Source of the DNA: JAVVHH01 sp032249615
GTDB taxonomy: Bacteria; Pseudomonadota; Alphaproteobacteria; Acetobacterales; Acetobacteraceae
Reading direction: 5' to 3'
Assembly: GCA_032249615.1 (NCBI GenBank)
Contig: JAVVHH010000085.1
Span: 1-16,389 of the forward strand
DNA: 16,389 nt
In this document: positions 6,894-14,981 of the stretch, piece by piece
How positions within the stretch are numbered: the first letter of the stretch is position 1
Layout: every line of letters begins with the position of its first letter
Position numbers and translations under genes: made by a program
The notes under the pieces: model-generated
The model's database searches: none
Told to the model about the DNA's origin: nothing
The model's input: only the letters and a program-made list of their open reading frames with translations

Positions 6894-7795
6894 GCCGAAA
6901 TGGTGCCGAGCAGGATTGCCAGCCCGATCAGGAGACCGGTTTCGCGGTTGAGCTTGAAGCGCGCGAGGCAGCCGGCCGGATCGTCGACGTCCAGACTCCA
7001 GGCCTGCCAAACCAGCAGCGCGGTCGGCAACAGGAGCGCGACCGCGAAGGTAAACCGCAGCCCGGCGAGCGCCCCTGCCACCGCGAGCAGCCCGATGGTG
7101 AGCGTGTAGCAGACGGCGAGAAATGGCTTGGTCGACCGGGCGAACAGGCGCGCCGTACTGTGGACACCGATCAGCGCGTCGTCCTCACGATCCTGGTGCG
7201 CGTAAATCGTGTCGTAGCCCAGGATCCAGAAGAAGGCTGCCGCATACAGGGCAGCCGCCGCCCCATCGAGGCGCCCGGTTGCCCCGGCATAACCCATCGG
7301 CGCTGCCCAGGAGAAGGTGATGCCGAGCACGGCCTGCGGCCACCAGGTGACACGTTTCGCCAACGGGTAGAGCGCCACCAGCAACAGCGATGCCACGCCG
7401 AGACACTGGGCCAACGGGTCGAGCTGCAGCAAGATCGCCAACCCGATCGCCAGCAGAACCGCCAGGAACAGGGCCGCCTCGCGCATGCGAAGCGCCCCGC
7501 TCGCGAGCGGGCGGGAGGCCGTGCGGGTGACCCGCCGGTCCATGTCGCGGTCCCACATGTCGTTCACGACGCACCCGGCGCCCCGCATCACCACCGCGCC
7601 GACCCCGAACAGCAGCAGCAGCCACACCGTCGCCGTGGCGGGCAGGCGGGCCAGCAGGATCGACCACAGACCAGGCAGAAACAGCAGCCATGCCCCGATA
7701 GGCCGGTCCAACCGGGCCAACACGGCGAACGCGCGAGCCTTGGGCGGCAGCCGCGCAACCCAGCCCGAGGCGGGGATATCGGTCCAGCTCGTCAC
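6890..7795 (-). CDS. ubiA: 4-hydroxybenzoate polyprenyltransferase
   Basis: This integral inner-membrane enzyme attaches the polyprenyl chain to 4-hydroxybenzoate, the first membrane step of ubiquinone synthesis. It has 301 residues and about nine hydrophobic helices. Both Asp-rich Mg-diphosphate motifs are present: NDMWDRDMD (N78-D86, pattern NDxxDxxxD) followed by RTASRPLASG, and YDTIYAHQDREDD (194-206), whose D202 and D206 form DxxxD. RLDRPIGAWLLFLPGLW near the N-terminus is typical of UbiA. The GTG at 7795 is chosen because the family usually starts about 30 residues before RLDRPIG. The frame is open back to an ATG at 7912, but the extra part is Arg-rich and unlike the family. No good Shine-Dalgarno precedes 7795 (only an AGG almost touching it), so the start is the weak point; translation without a leader is possible. 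It is divergent from gshA and overlaps the methyltransferase by four bases. Confidence 0.95.
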   Translation of the reverse strand: MTSWTDIPASGWVARLPPKARAFAVLARLDRPIGAWLLFLPGLWSILLARLPATATVWLLLLFGVGAVVMRGAGCVVNDMWDRDMDRRVTRTASRPLASGALRMREAALFLAVLLAIGLAILLQLDPLAQCLGVASLLLVALYPLAKRVTWWPQAVLGITFSWAAPMGYAGATGRLDGAAAALYAAAFFWILGYDTIYAHQDREDDALIGVHSTARLFARSTKPFLAVCYTLTIGLLAVAGALAGLRFTFAVALLLPTALLVWQAWSLDVDDPAGCLARFKLNRETGLLIGLAILLGTISA

Positions 7796-7932
7796 GCCTG
7801 CGCTATAGGCCGTGCCGTGCCACCAGACCACCCCGCCTTGACGCCGACGGCTGCGAAAGTGTTGTGTTCGCCTCCCCGGGTCGGGCTCTCGCAGACCGGC
7901 CCGGCTGCGCATGAGAGGAAACCCGCTGACCG

Positions 7933-9309
7933 ATGTCCAATCCTGGCGACGTTGACGACACGCCGATCGGGTCTGTCCAACAATTGGCCGATTACATCGC
8001 CGAGGGGTGCAAGCCGAAAGCAGAGTGGCGCATCGGCACGGAGCACGAGAAGTTCGGCTTCCTGCGCGAGACCGGCGCGCCGCCGCCCTACGAGCCCGCC
8101 GGGATCCGCGCGGTGCTCGAGCGCATCGCGCAACCGGGCCGCTGGGAGCCGATCCCCGAGCGGGGCGTGCCGATCGGGCTCAAGGGCGTGGGCGCGGCCA
8201 AGTCGGCCTCGGTTTCGCTCGAGCCGGCAGGGCAGCTCGAACTCTCCGGCGGGCTCGCCCGCACGCTGCACGAGACGAAGGCGGAATTCGATGCGCATTT
8301 CGCGGAGGTGCGCCACGCCGCCGATCCGCTCGACATCGGCTTCGCGCCGCTCGGGTTCCACCCGACCATGCGCCGGGACCAGATGCCGTGGATGCCCAAG
8401 GCGCGCTACGCGATCATGCGCCGCTACATGCCGCTCAAAGGACAGTTCGGCCTCGACATGATGACGCGGACCTGCACCGTGCAGGTCAATCTGGACTACG
8501 CGTCCGAGCAGGATATGGCGCGCAAGCTGCGGGTCTCGCTCGCCTTCCAGCCAGTCGCGACGGCGCTGTTCGCCAACTCTCCCTTCATCGAGGGCAAGCC
8601 GAGCGGCTTCCTGTCGAGCCGGGCGCGCGTTTGGACGGATACGGACAACGAGCGCTCCGGCATGCCCATGGTGCTGTTCGACGAAGGCTTCGGCTTCGAG
8701 CGATACGTAGAGTGGCTGCTGGACGTGCCGATGTATTTCGTGCTGCGCGAGGGTGTGTATCACGACGTGGCCGGGCAGTCCTTCCGGCAGTTCATGACCT
8801 CTGGATTGCCGGCGCTCGCAGGCCAGCAAGCTACGCTCGGGGACTTCGCCGACCACATGACGACCGCGTTCACCGATGTGCGGGTGAAGCGCTTTCTCGA
8901 GATGCGCGGGGCCGACGCGGGCCGGCCGGACATGATGTTGGCGCAAAGCGCGTTCTGGACCGGATTGCTGTACGATGAATCTTCGCTGGCCGCCGCAGAA
9001 AAGCTGATGCGGGAGCATCCCTGGACCGACTATCTGGAGTTGCGTTCCACAGTTCCGGCTCTCGCCTTGGATGCGCCGTTTGCGAACGGAACCGTTCGCT
9101 CGTTGGCCCGTGACTTAGTCGTTATCGCCGCAGAGGGGCTCCGCGCCCGCGCGTGCTTCGACTGCGAGGGCCGTGACGAAACCGGATACCTTGACCCAAT
9201 TCAAGCGATTGCCGCCGGCGAGCCCACGCAGGCGGAGCAATGGCTGGGTAAATATCAGGCGGAATGGGCCGGTGACGCGTCGAAAGCCCTGTTCGAAGCG
9301 ACCGTTTAA
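7933..9309 (+). CDS. gshA: Glutamate-cysteine ligase, plant/alphaproteobacterial type
   Basis: It makes gamma-glutamylcysteine from glutamate, cysteine and ATP, the first and usually limiting step of glutathione synthesis, in the cytoplasm. It has 458 residues, the usual length of the plant-like (GCS2-related) class found in alphaproteobacteria rather than the E. coli class. Family motifs: WRIGTEHEKFGF (32-43) with the ATP/Mg-binding Glu, SVSLEPAGQLELSGG, MMTRTCTVQVNLDY, LFANSPFIEGKPSGFLSSR, and FWTGLLYD near the C-terminal third. The ATG at 7933 is preceded by AGAGGA, with a rather long spacing of about 12 bases. A TTGACG at 7838-7843 could be a -35 box, but I see no matching -10. gshB is not in the window. 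Its own stop TAA is followed by a 95-125-base gap before the regulator gene. Confidence 0.96.
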   Translation: MSNPGDVDDTPIGSVQQLADYIAEGCKPKAEWRIGTEHEKFGFLRETGAPPPYEPAGIRAVLERIAQPGRWEPIPERGVPIGLKGVGAAKSASVSLEPAGQLELSGGLARTLHETKAEFDAHFAEVRHAADPLDIGFAPLGFHPTMRRDQMPWMPKARYAIMRRYMPLKGQFGLDMMTRTCTVQVNLDYASEQDMARKLRVSLAFQPVATALFANSPFIEGKPSGFLSSRARVWTDTDNERSGMPMVLFDEGFGFERYVEWLLDVPMYFVLREGVYHDVAGQSFRQFMTSGLPALAGQQATLGDFADHMTTAFTDVRVKRFLEMRGADAGRPDMMLAQSAFWTGLLYDESSLAAAEKLMREHPWTDYLELRSTVPALALDAPFANGTVRSLARDLVVIAAEGLRARACFDCEGRDETGYLDPIQAIAAGEPTQAEQWLGKYQAEWAGDASKALFEATV

Positions 9310-9312
9310 CTT

Positions 9313-9340
9313 TTGAGACAAGGCCGTCTCGTGCGAGAAT
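9313..9340 (+). promoter_or_regulatory. Candidate promoter before the BTAD/TolB regulator
   Basis: TTGAGA (9313-9318, five of six bases of the -35 consensus) and GAGAAT (9335-9340, four of six of the -10) are separated by 16 bases, in the AT-richer gap after gshA. The spacer holds the small inverted repeat GAGAC/GTCTC (9315-9319 and 9326-9330), which could be an operator. A weak site judged by eye. Confidence 0.3.
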
Positions 9341-9434
9341 TGGGCGATAAGTAGATCGAACTAGTCCGCGCAATTATCATCTTGCGTCAAATCGGCGTTC
9401 TTGGATGATGGCTTTCCTGATGATAGGCGCATCA

Positions 9435-11498
9435 ATGACAGCCCAGGACCGTCAGCAGAGATCTCCGATCGGCCCGAGTTCCGGCGGATCCGGGATCGCC
9501 GTTCGGCTCAGGTTGATCGGCCAGATGGAAGCCTGGACGGTCAACAACGAAAGCGTGCTGCCGCCCGGCCGCAAGACGCGGGCGCTTCTGGCCAACGTCG
9601 TCCTGTCCGCGCCGCGGCCGGTGCTGCGCTCGCGCCTGGCCGAGCTGCTCTGGAGCCGCCGGCCGGAAGAGCAGGCGAGGGCGTCGCTGCGCCAGGAGAT
9701 CCATCGCCTGCTCGAAGTCCTCTCGCCGGCCGAGACGGAGATCCTCACCATCAATCGCGACAGCCTAGTGTTGCGGCCCGGCGTCGTTTGGGTCGACGTG
9801 GACGAGGTCTTGCGGGCCACCACCGCGCACCCCGGCGCGCTGGCTCTGCTCGATAGCGAGTTGCTCGAGGAGCTGGACGGCGTCGACCCGGCGTTCGACG
9901 TCTGGTTGCACGGCGAGCGCGAACGCCTGCGCGACCGGGCCCGCAGCGTCGCCGAAGCGTTGTTGAACGAGCAGGTCGCCCCCGAGACGCTGATACCGGT
10001 CGCCCAGCAGCTTCTGGCCATCGACCGGGTCCACGAGGGCGCCTGGCGCGCCCTGATGCGAGCCCACGCCGAGCGCGGCGAACGGGGGATGGCGATCCAG
10101 TCCTACGACCGCTGCCGCGCCGTCCTGGGCGACCTGCTGGACGCGGCGCCCTCCCCGGAAACGCAGGCGCTGCTCGCGGAGATCCGGAGCGGTAAAGCCG
10201 TGCGGACCCCGTCGCCCCCACCGCCGCCCCCCGTCGCCGAAGCCCGGCCTGAGCCGCGCCCGATGATGACCCGGACCAGTGCCCGCATCGGCGTGCTGCC
10301 GCTCAGCCTCGTCGGGACCGACGCCGCTCACGGCCATCTTGCGATGGGGCTCGCGGAAGAGATCACCTCCTCGCTCAGCCGCTTCCGCTGGCTATCCATC
10401 GTGTCCACGTCGTCGCTGGTGCAGGCGGTTCCGGAAGGGCGCGACGACGCGGCCCTGCGGCAGACGCTCGGGCTCGACTACCTGATCGACGGCACGGTGC
10501 AGCGGGGCGGCGACCGCATCCGCATCGCGCCGCGGCTGATCGATCTGCGCGACGGCAACAACGTGGTCTGGACCCGGCGCTTCGACCGGTCGCTCGACGA
10601 TCTGCTCAGGGTGCAAGACGAGGTGGCGTCGGAGACGGTCGCGCAGATCGATCCCGAGCTGCTGCGGCTGGAGAGCCGCCGGGCCGCCCAGATCCCGCTG
10701 TCGGAGGCGGGACCGTGGGAACTCGTCCTGCGAGCGCTGCCCGGCATGAGCCGGTCGGACCGGCAGCAATTCATGGAGTCCGGCACCTCGCTCCGCCGCG
10801 CCATCGAGCGGCAGAGCGATCTCGCGCAGGCCCACACCTGGCTCGCCTACTGGTTCAGCTTCCTCGACGAGCACGGCTGGGCAGAGGACCGCCGGGCGGT
10901 CGCCGAGCAGGCGGCGCGTCACGCCGAGCGTGGCATCACCCTCGATCCGCAGAACGCCAGGAGCTTCACGGTCGCCGGTCACGTCCGCGCCGCGCTCGAA
11001 CATCGGATGCCGGAGGCGCTCTCGCTGCATGAGCGGGCGTTGGCGCTGAACCCGAACCTCGCGATGGGGTGGGCGCTCTCTGGTTTCGCCCATCTCTACT
11101 CCGGGCGTCTCGACGAGGCCGAGGTGCGGCTGAACCGTTACCGCCAACTCTCCCCCGCCGACCCCTTCGCCTTTCAATACGATGTCGGCTTCAGCCTGCT
11201 CGCCTTCCTGCAGGGCGATTACAAGCAGGCGGCCGAGTATGGGCGCGCGGTCAACGAGCTGAACCCGGACTACGCGCCGGGCTGCAAGGTGTATCTCGCG
11301 GCCTTGGGCCAGCTGGACATGCAAGCCGAAGCGGCAATGGTTCGCCGGCGGCTCATGGCGTTCGAGCCGCGTTTCGGCATCGAGCAGTTCATGGCGACGA
11401 GCCCGTTCGAGGACGATCGTGCCACGGAGCGCCTGGCGCAGGGCCTACGCCGCGCCGGCATCCGTGAGAGCGCGGTCAGCGGCCCGGTGACGGGCTGA
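9435..11498 (+). CDS. SARP-like transcriptional regulator: winged helix, BTAD, TolB-like and TPR domains
   Basis: 687 residues from the ATG at 9435 (TAGG seven bases upstream); in-frame ATGs at 9405, 9408 and 9420 would add up to ten hydrophobic residues. Parts in order: a winged-helix-like segment (about 24-120, RLRLIGQMEAW, then LPPGRKTRALLANVVLS and ELLWSRRPEEQARASLRQEIHR cut at the usual SARP positions); a bacterial transcriptional activation domain of TPR-like helices (about 121-252, with AIDRVHEGAWRALMRAHAERG); a Pro-rich linker (258-277); a TolB-N-terminal-like alpha/beta domain (about 283-415, IGVLPLSL, then LGLDYLIDGTVQRGGDRIRI); and TPR repeats (about 445-650, HAERGITLDPQNA, SLHERALALNPNL). 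Family knowledge: such proteins bind DNA and sense partners through TolB/TPR parts. No membrane segment or nucleotide cyclase domain is visible. Its targets are unknown. Confidence 0.88.
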   Translation: MTAQDRQQRSPIGPSSGGSGIAVRLRLIGQMEAWTVNNESVLPPGRKTRALLANVVLSAPRPVLRSRLAELLWSRRPEEQARASLRQEIHRLLEVLSPAETEILTINRDSLVLRPGVVWVDVDEVLRATTAHPGALALLDSELLEELDGVDPAFDVWLHGERERLRDRARSVAEALLNEQVAPETLIPVAQQLLAIDRVHEGAWRALMRAHAERGERGMAIQSYDRCRAVLGDLLDAAPSPETQALLAEIRSGKAVRTPSPPPPPPVAEARPEPRPMMTRTSARIGVLPLSLVGTDAAHGHLAMGLAEEITSSLSRFRWLSIVSTSSLVQAVPEGRDDAALRQTLGLDYLIDGTVQRGGDRIRIAPRLIDLRDGNNVVWTRRFDRSLDDLLRVQDEVASETVAQIDPELLRLESRRAAQIPLSEAGPWELVLRALPGMSRSDRQQFMESGTSLRRAIERQSDLAQAHTWLAYWFSFLDEHGWAEDRRAVAEQAARHAERGITLDPQNARSFTVAGHVRAALEHRMPEALSLHERALALNPNLAMGWALSGFAHLYSGRLDEAEVRLNRYRQLSPADPFAFQYDVGFSLLAFLQGDYKQAAEYGRAVNELNPDYAPGCKVYLAALGQLDMQAEAAMVRRRLMAFEPRFGIEQFMATSPFEDDRATERLAQGLRRAGIRESAVSGPVTG

Positions 11499-11507
11499 CG
11501 CTTATTG
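11482..11507 (+). terminator. Weak hairpin at the end of the regulator gene
   Basis: GCCCG (11482-11486) and CGGGC (11491-11495) pair around GTGA, a GNRA-type loop, right before the TGA. The following CTTATT is only slightly T-rich. It sits at a convergent junction where just three bases separate the two coding regions, so it could serve as a poor terminator. Chance is a fair alternative. Confidence 0.25.
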
Positions 11508-12260
11508 GGAGGCGCTAAGCCGAGAGGCGGCGCCGAGCCCCTTCAGGATTGAACGGGCGAGCGCTTTGGCGACGCAGGCATAGCCATGGTTGTTGTGGTG
11601 GATGCCATCGGCGGCCAGGAACTCCGCGTAGGGATGCCCGGCTTGCTGCCACAGCTCCATCAGCCGACTGCGGGCAAACAGGGGCGCGCCATCGCGTCGT
11701 GCAACCTCGGCGACCGCTTCGTCGAAGAGTGCGTGGGCCGGCGCGGCGAGGACGGCCGGTGACCGTTGGTTGTCCATCAGGATGACGTCGGCGCCGCTGC
11801 TCTCGAGACGATGCACGCCTTCGTGGACGAGCTTTTGGAAATCGGCCGGATCATTGCCGCGCATGGCCCCGTTCGCGCCGACTTGCCAGATGACGAGCGT
11901 GGGATGCGTCGCGAGCACGTCGGTCTCGAGCCGGGTCATCATCTCCATCGCGTCCTGGCCGCCGATGCCACGGTTCAGTACGGCGACATGGGTGTCCGGC
12001 AAGGCTGACTCGAGCTCATCCTGCAGGACGGCCGGGTAGGTATGGCGGGTGTCGGAGGCTTGGGAGCCCAGGGTCGAGGAACTGCCGAAGGCGACGATGG
12101 TGACTTCCTGCCCGGCGGCCAGCTCCTGCCGCAGGTGTGGGAGCGCGAAGGGCGGCAGTTCGACGGCGGGGCACGCCATGTCGTGGGCAGTCTCCGCAAG
12201 CGCAGGCCGGCCCGTGAGGCCTGCCAGCAGCAGAAGCGCGAGGACCGCCCGTGCCGTCAT
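11502..12260 (-). CDS. Secreted SGNH/GDSL-family hydrolase
   Basis: 252 residues. A Sec signal peptide is evident: MTAR, the hydrophobic run AVLALLLLAGLTG, then a cut after ALA (about residue 22), so it is probably periplasmic or exported. The four SGNH blocks are in order: block I FGSSST (58-63, catalytic Ser61, the usual Asp of GDS replaced by Ser60), block II NRGIGG (97-101), block III VGAN (127-130, oxyanion Asn130) and block V DGIHH (218-222, Asp218 and His221). Family knowledge: these are esterases, lipases or polysaccharide deacetylases; the substrate cannot be read from the sequence. Two Cys (30 and 229) could pair in an oxidising compartment. The ATG overlaps the tldD stop by four bases (ATGA), so it is probably translated with tldD. 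It ends three bases from the convergent regulator gene. Confidence 0.88.
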   Translation of the reverse strand: MTARAVLALLLLAGLTGRPALAETAHDMACPAVELPPFALPHLRQELAAGQEVTIVAFGSSSTLGSQASDTRHTYPAVLQDELESALPDTHVAVLNRGIGGQDAMEMMTRLETDVLATHPTLVIWQVGANGAMRGNDPADFQKLVHEGVHRLESSGADVILMDNQRSPAVLAAPAHALFDEAVAEVARRDGAPLFARSRLMELWQQAGHPYAEFLAADGIHHNNHGYACVAKALARSILKGLGAASRLSASQ

Positions 12261-13711
12261 GTCGCCGTGCCACCCACGGTCAGGCTGGAGAGCTTCAGTG
12301 TCGGCTGGCCGACGCCGACGGGCACGCCCTGCCCGTTCTTGCCGCAGGTGCCGATGCCCGGATCGAGCCCCGGGTCGTTGCCGACCATCTCGACCTTGAG
12401 CAGCGCGTCGGGTCCGTTGCCGATCAGCGTGGCGCCCTTGACCGGGGCGGTCACGACGCCGTCCTCGATCAGGTAGGCCTCGCTGGCGGAGAAGACGAAC
12501 TTGCCGGAGGTGATGTCGACCTGGCCGCCGCCGAAATTGACCGCGTAGAGCCCGCGCTTGACGGAGCGGATCATGTCCTCGCGGTCGGCATCGCCGGCGA
12601 GCATGACCGTGTTGGTCATGCGCGGCATCGGCACATGGGCGTAGCTCTGGCGCCTACCGTTTCCGGTGGGGGCCACGCCCATCAGCCGGGCGTTGAGGCG
12701 GTCCTGAATGTAGCCGGTCAGGATTCCGTCCTCGATCATGGTCGTGCGGCCGCCCGGCGTGCCCTCGTCGTCGACGGTGATGCTGCCGCGGCGATCGGGG
12801 ATCGTGCCGTCGTCGACCACGGTGACGCCCTTGCTGGCGATGCGCTGCCCCATGAGACCGGAGAAAGCGGAGGTCTTCTTGCGGTTAAAGTCGCCCTCGA
12901 GCCCGTGACCGATCGCTTCGTGCAGCAGGATGCCGGGCCAGCCCGGCCCCAGCACGACCGGCATGTCGCCGGCCGGGGCCGGGCGGGTTTCCAGGTTGAG
13001 GAGAGCCTGGCGCAGCGCCTCGTCCACGGCCGCCTTGAGGTACGCCTCGTCGAGCAGCGCGGCGTAGCCGAACCGCCCGCCGCCGCCGAAACTGCCGCTT
13101 TCGCGACGGCCGTCCTGCTCGACGACGACGGAGACACCCATCCGCACCAGCGGGCGCAGGTCGGCCACGCGAACGCCGTCGGCCCTAACGATCTGCACCG
13201 CCTGCCACTCGCCCGCGATGCTGGCCATCACCTGCTTCACGCGGGAGTCCTTGCCGCGCGCATAATCGTTCAGCATCGACAGCGCAGCCGTGCGGTCCGC
13301 GAAATCGGTCGTGGTCAGCGGGTTGGCCTCGGAATACAGCCGCGCGTTGGTGGCCCGCGGCGGCTCGGAAGCCCGACCAGTGCGACCCCCGCGAACGCCG
13401 CCCACCGCTGCCGCGGCCCGGCGCAACGCGGCCTCCGATACCTCACCGGCATGCGCGTAACCGGCCTCTTCCTCCAGCACGGCGCGCAGGCCGAACCCGA
13501 GATGAGTGTCGAATCCCGCGCTGCGTATGCGGCCCTCTTCCAGAGAGATGCTTTCCGATTCCCGGTATTCGAGGAACAACTCGCCATCGTCCATGCCGGA
13601 CAACGTTTCGCCCACGATGGCTTCAGCCGTCTGCCGGTCGAGCGCCGCGCCGCGCTCGAAGAAGAGTTCGTCGGTCGCGGCCAGGGCAGAAAGGGGCGAA
13701 GACTGCATCAT
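12257..13711 (-). CDS. tldD: TldD metalloprotease subunit
   Basis: 484 residues, usual TldD length. The zinc site is visible: HEAIGH (His264, Glu265, His269, the HExxxH motif of the family) within WPGILLHEAIGHGLEGD, and Cys456 in CGKNGQG, the third ligand in TldD. Other family segments are LFLEYRESESISLEEGRI (46-62), YSEANPL, and FGGGQVDITSGKFVFSASEAY. Family knowledge: TldD forms a heterodimer with TldE (PmbA), which degrades unfolded peptides in the cytoplasm and in some bacteria matures modified peptides such as microcin B17. No tldE is in the window. The ATG at 13711 has AGGA six bases upstream; a second ATG follows immediately. It lies 104 bases downstream of ctaA on the same strand and overlaps the SGNH hydrolase by four bases. 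Confidence 0.96.
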   Translation of the reverse strand: MMQSSPLSALAATDELFFERGAALDRQTAEAIVGETLSGMDDGELFLEYRESESISLEEGRIRSAGFDTHLGFGLRAVLEEEAGYAHAGEVSEAALRRAAAAVGGVRGGRTGRASEPPRATNARLYSEANPLTTTDFADRTAALSMLNDYARGKDSRVKQVMASIAGEWQAVQIVRADGVRVADLRPLVRMGVSVVVEQDGRRESGSFGGGGRFGYAALLDEAYLKAAVDEALRQALLNLETRPAPAGDMPVVLGPGWPGILLHEAIGHGLEGDFNRKKTSAFSGLMGQRIASKGVTVVDDGTIPDRRGSITVDDEGTPGGRTTMIEDGILTGYIQDRLNARLMGVAPTGNGRRQSYAHVPMPRMTNTVMLAGDADREDMIRSVKRGLYAVNFGGGQVDITSGKFVFSASEAYLIEDGVVTAPVKGATLIGNGPDALLKVEMVGNDPGLDPGIGTCGKNGQGVPVGVGQPTLKLSSLTVGGTAT

Positions 13712-13790
13712 GCTTGATCCTAGTGTGACGTATCGGAGGCGCGAGCACTAGCGCCCAGATGCAACAGTGAGCCGAAGAACGCTCAAAAAT

Positions 13791-13800
13791 GAGACGTCTC
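13791..13800. repeat. Perfect palindrome GAGACGTCTC between ctaA and tldD
   Basis: A ten-base perfect palindrome in the 104-base gap between ctaA (stop at 13816) and tldD (start at 13711). It could be an operator half-site pair for tldD transcription, or chance. No T-run follows it in either direction, so it is not a terminator. Nothing else was recognised in this gap. Confidence 0.3.
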
Positions 13801-13815
13801 GGCGGACCGGGGCGG

Positions 13816-14877
13816 TCAGGGAGAGCCTCTATGCAGATAGAGCGCCGTCAACGCCGCTGAAAGGAGGAGGATGGCAACGCTCTGGTGCAGCGTGGCCAGG
13901 GGCACCGGCACGACCAGCAGCAGCGTCGCCACTCCTAATGTATACTGCACGCAGACCAGGACGGCGATGGCAGCCAACGCGCGTCGGCCGCTGCCGGCTG
14001 AACTGCGCCATAGTGCGGCGGCGGTGCCGAGCGCCAATATCGCGGTCACCGTCGCCAGCAGCCGGTGATCGAACTGCACGGCCGCCAGGTTCTCGGTGAC
14101 GTTGCGCAGGAATGGCTGCAGCGCGCCGTAATCGCTCGGGACCAGGCTGCCGCCCATCAGCGGGAACGTGTTGTAGATCCAGCCCGCCTTCAGCCCGGCG
14201 ACGAAGCCGCCCGCCACCACCGTCAGCGCGATCGTCCCGCAGAGCGCCCCGAGCAGCCGCCGCTTGTTGTGGGAGATCGTGACACGGGCCGGGCCCCACG
14301 TCTCGAGCGCGGTCCAGAGGATGGCGGAATACAGCGTGATGGCCAGAACGAGATGCATCACCAGCCGGTATGCGGAGACGGCCGTGCTGCCCTTGTCGAA
14401 GCCGCTGGCGACCATGAACCACCCGACGGCGCCCTGCAGGCCACCGAGCAACAGCAAGAGAAACAGGCGCCCCCCGAGCCGGGCGCCGATCTGGCCGCGG
14501 ATCGCGAACACGATCAGCGGGACGATGAAGACCAGCCCGGTCAACCGGCCCCAAAGCCGGTGGGTCCATTCGAGCCAGAAAATCGATTTGAAGCCTGCCA
14601 GCCCGAAACCGTGGTTGATCAGGGCGTATTGCGGGATCTGCTGGTAGAGCGCGTAGAGCCGGTTCCACTCCGCGGCGGAGAGCGGCGGGACCACGCCCAT
14701 GATCGGCGCCCACTCCATGATCGACAGCCCGGAGCCCGTCAGCCGCGTGGCACCGCCGAGCGAGATCATCACCAGGATCATGAAGCACACGGAAAACAGC
14801 CAGATCGCGACTGGGCGGCGCGACCGGGACACGGCGGCGCGGGGGCTCCGGACGTGGGTCATCGCTGCGGAATTCAT
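13816..14877 (-). CDS. ctaA: Heme A synthase (COX15/CtaA type 2)
   Basis: It oxidises the C8 methyl of heme O to the formyl group of heme A, needed for aa3-type cytochrome c oxidase; it is an inner-membrane protein. It has 353 residues and eight hydrophobic segments. Family markers: ISLGGATRLTGSGLSIMEW after helix 1, and the four heme-ligand histidines H106 (EWTHRLWGR), H175 (RLVMHL), H271 (FDHRLLA) and H331 (ATLHQ). GWIYNTFPLMGG between is also typical of the COX15-like class of alphaproteobacteria and mitochondria, rather than the short Bacillus type. The ATG at 14877 has AGGAG nine bases upstream; an ATG at 14862 is an alternative. No oxidase subunits or heme O synthase (ctaB) lie in the window. 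It is divergent from the glycosyltransferase, with 104 bases between. Confidence 0.96.
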   Translation of the reverse strand: MNSAAMTHVRSPRAAVSRSRRPVAIWLFSVCFMILVMISLGGATRLTGSGLSIMEWAPIMGVVPPLSAAEWNRLYALYQQIPQYALINHGFGLAGFKSIFWLEWTHRLWGRLTGLVFIVPLIVFAIRGQIGARLGGRLFLLLLLGGLQGAVGWFMVASGFDKGSTAVSAYRLVMHLVLAITLYSAILWTALETWGPARVTISHNKRRLLGALCGTIALTVVAGGFVAGLKAGWIYNTFPLMGGSLVPSDYGALQPFLRNVTENLAAVQFDHRLLATVTAILALGTAAALWRSSAGSGRRALAAIAVLVCVQYTLGVATLLLVVPVPLATLHQSVAILLLSAALTALYLHRGSP

Positions 14878-14923
14878 GGTCTCGGTCTCCTGGCGGTTCC
14901 AGCCAACGGCTGCCTTGCAGCAC

Positions 14924-14936
14924 AGATACGCTATCT
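14924..14936. promoter_or_regulatory. Symmetric site in the ctaA/glycosyltransferase divergent region
   Basis: AGATA and TATCT are perfect inverted arms around CGC (13 bases) in the gap between two divergent starts. The position suits an operator for one or both promoters, but no convincing -35/-10 pair was found nearby, so this is a weak call. Confidence 0.25.
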
Positions 14937-14981
14937 CCGCGGTCTTGCGAGGGAGGATCGGGCGATGCTACCGCGCGTGCG

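Noticed and set aside
5913..7109. A 398-codon plus-strand frame across the methyltransferase and transporter remnant
   Set aside because: It crosses gene boundaries of the minus-strand operon, is very Arg-rich and shows no recognisable motif.
7796..7932. Promoter between ubiA and gshA from TTGACG at 7838
   Set aside because: The -35-like word is good, but no acceptable -10 lies 16-18 bases downstream.
7792..9018. A 408-codon minus-strand frame opposite gshA
   Set aside because: Composition is typical of antisense translation (Arg, His, Ala-rich), and gshA on the other strand carries all family motifs.
9401..9434. Earlier starts for the BTAD regulator at 9405, 9408 or 9420
   Set aside because: None has a properly spaced ribosome binding site, and they would add a short hydrophobic run unlike the family. 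They cannot be excluded.
12251..13717. A 488-codon open frame on the plus strand opposite tldD
   Set aside because: It is the antisense of an unmistakable tldD gene. Its product is rich in Ala, Arg, Gly and His without any family motif, as expected from stop-poor GC-rich antisense.
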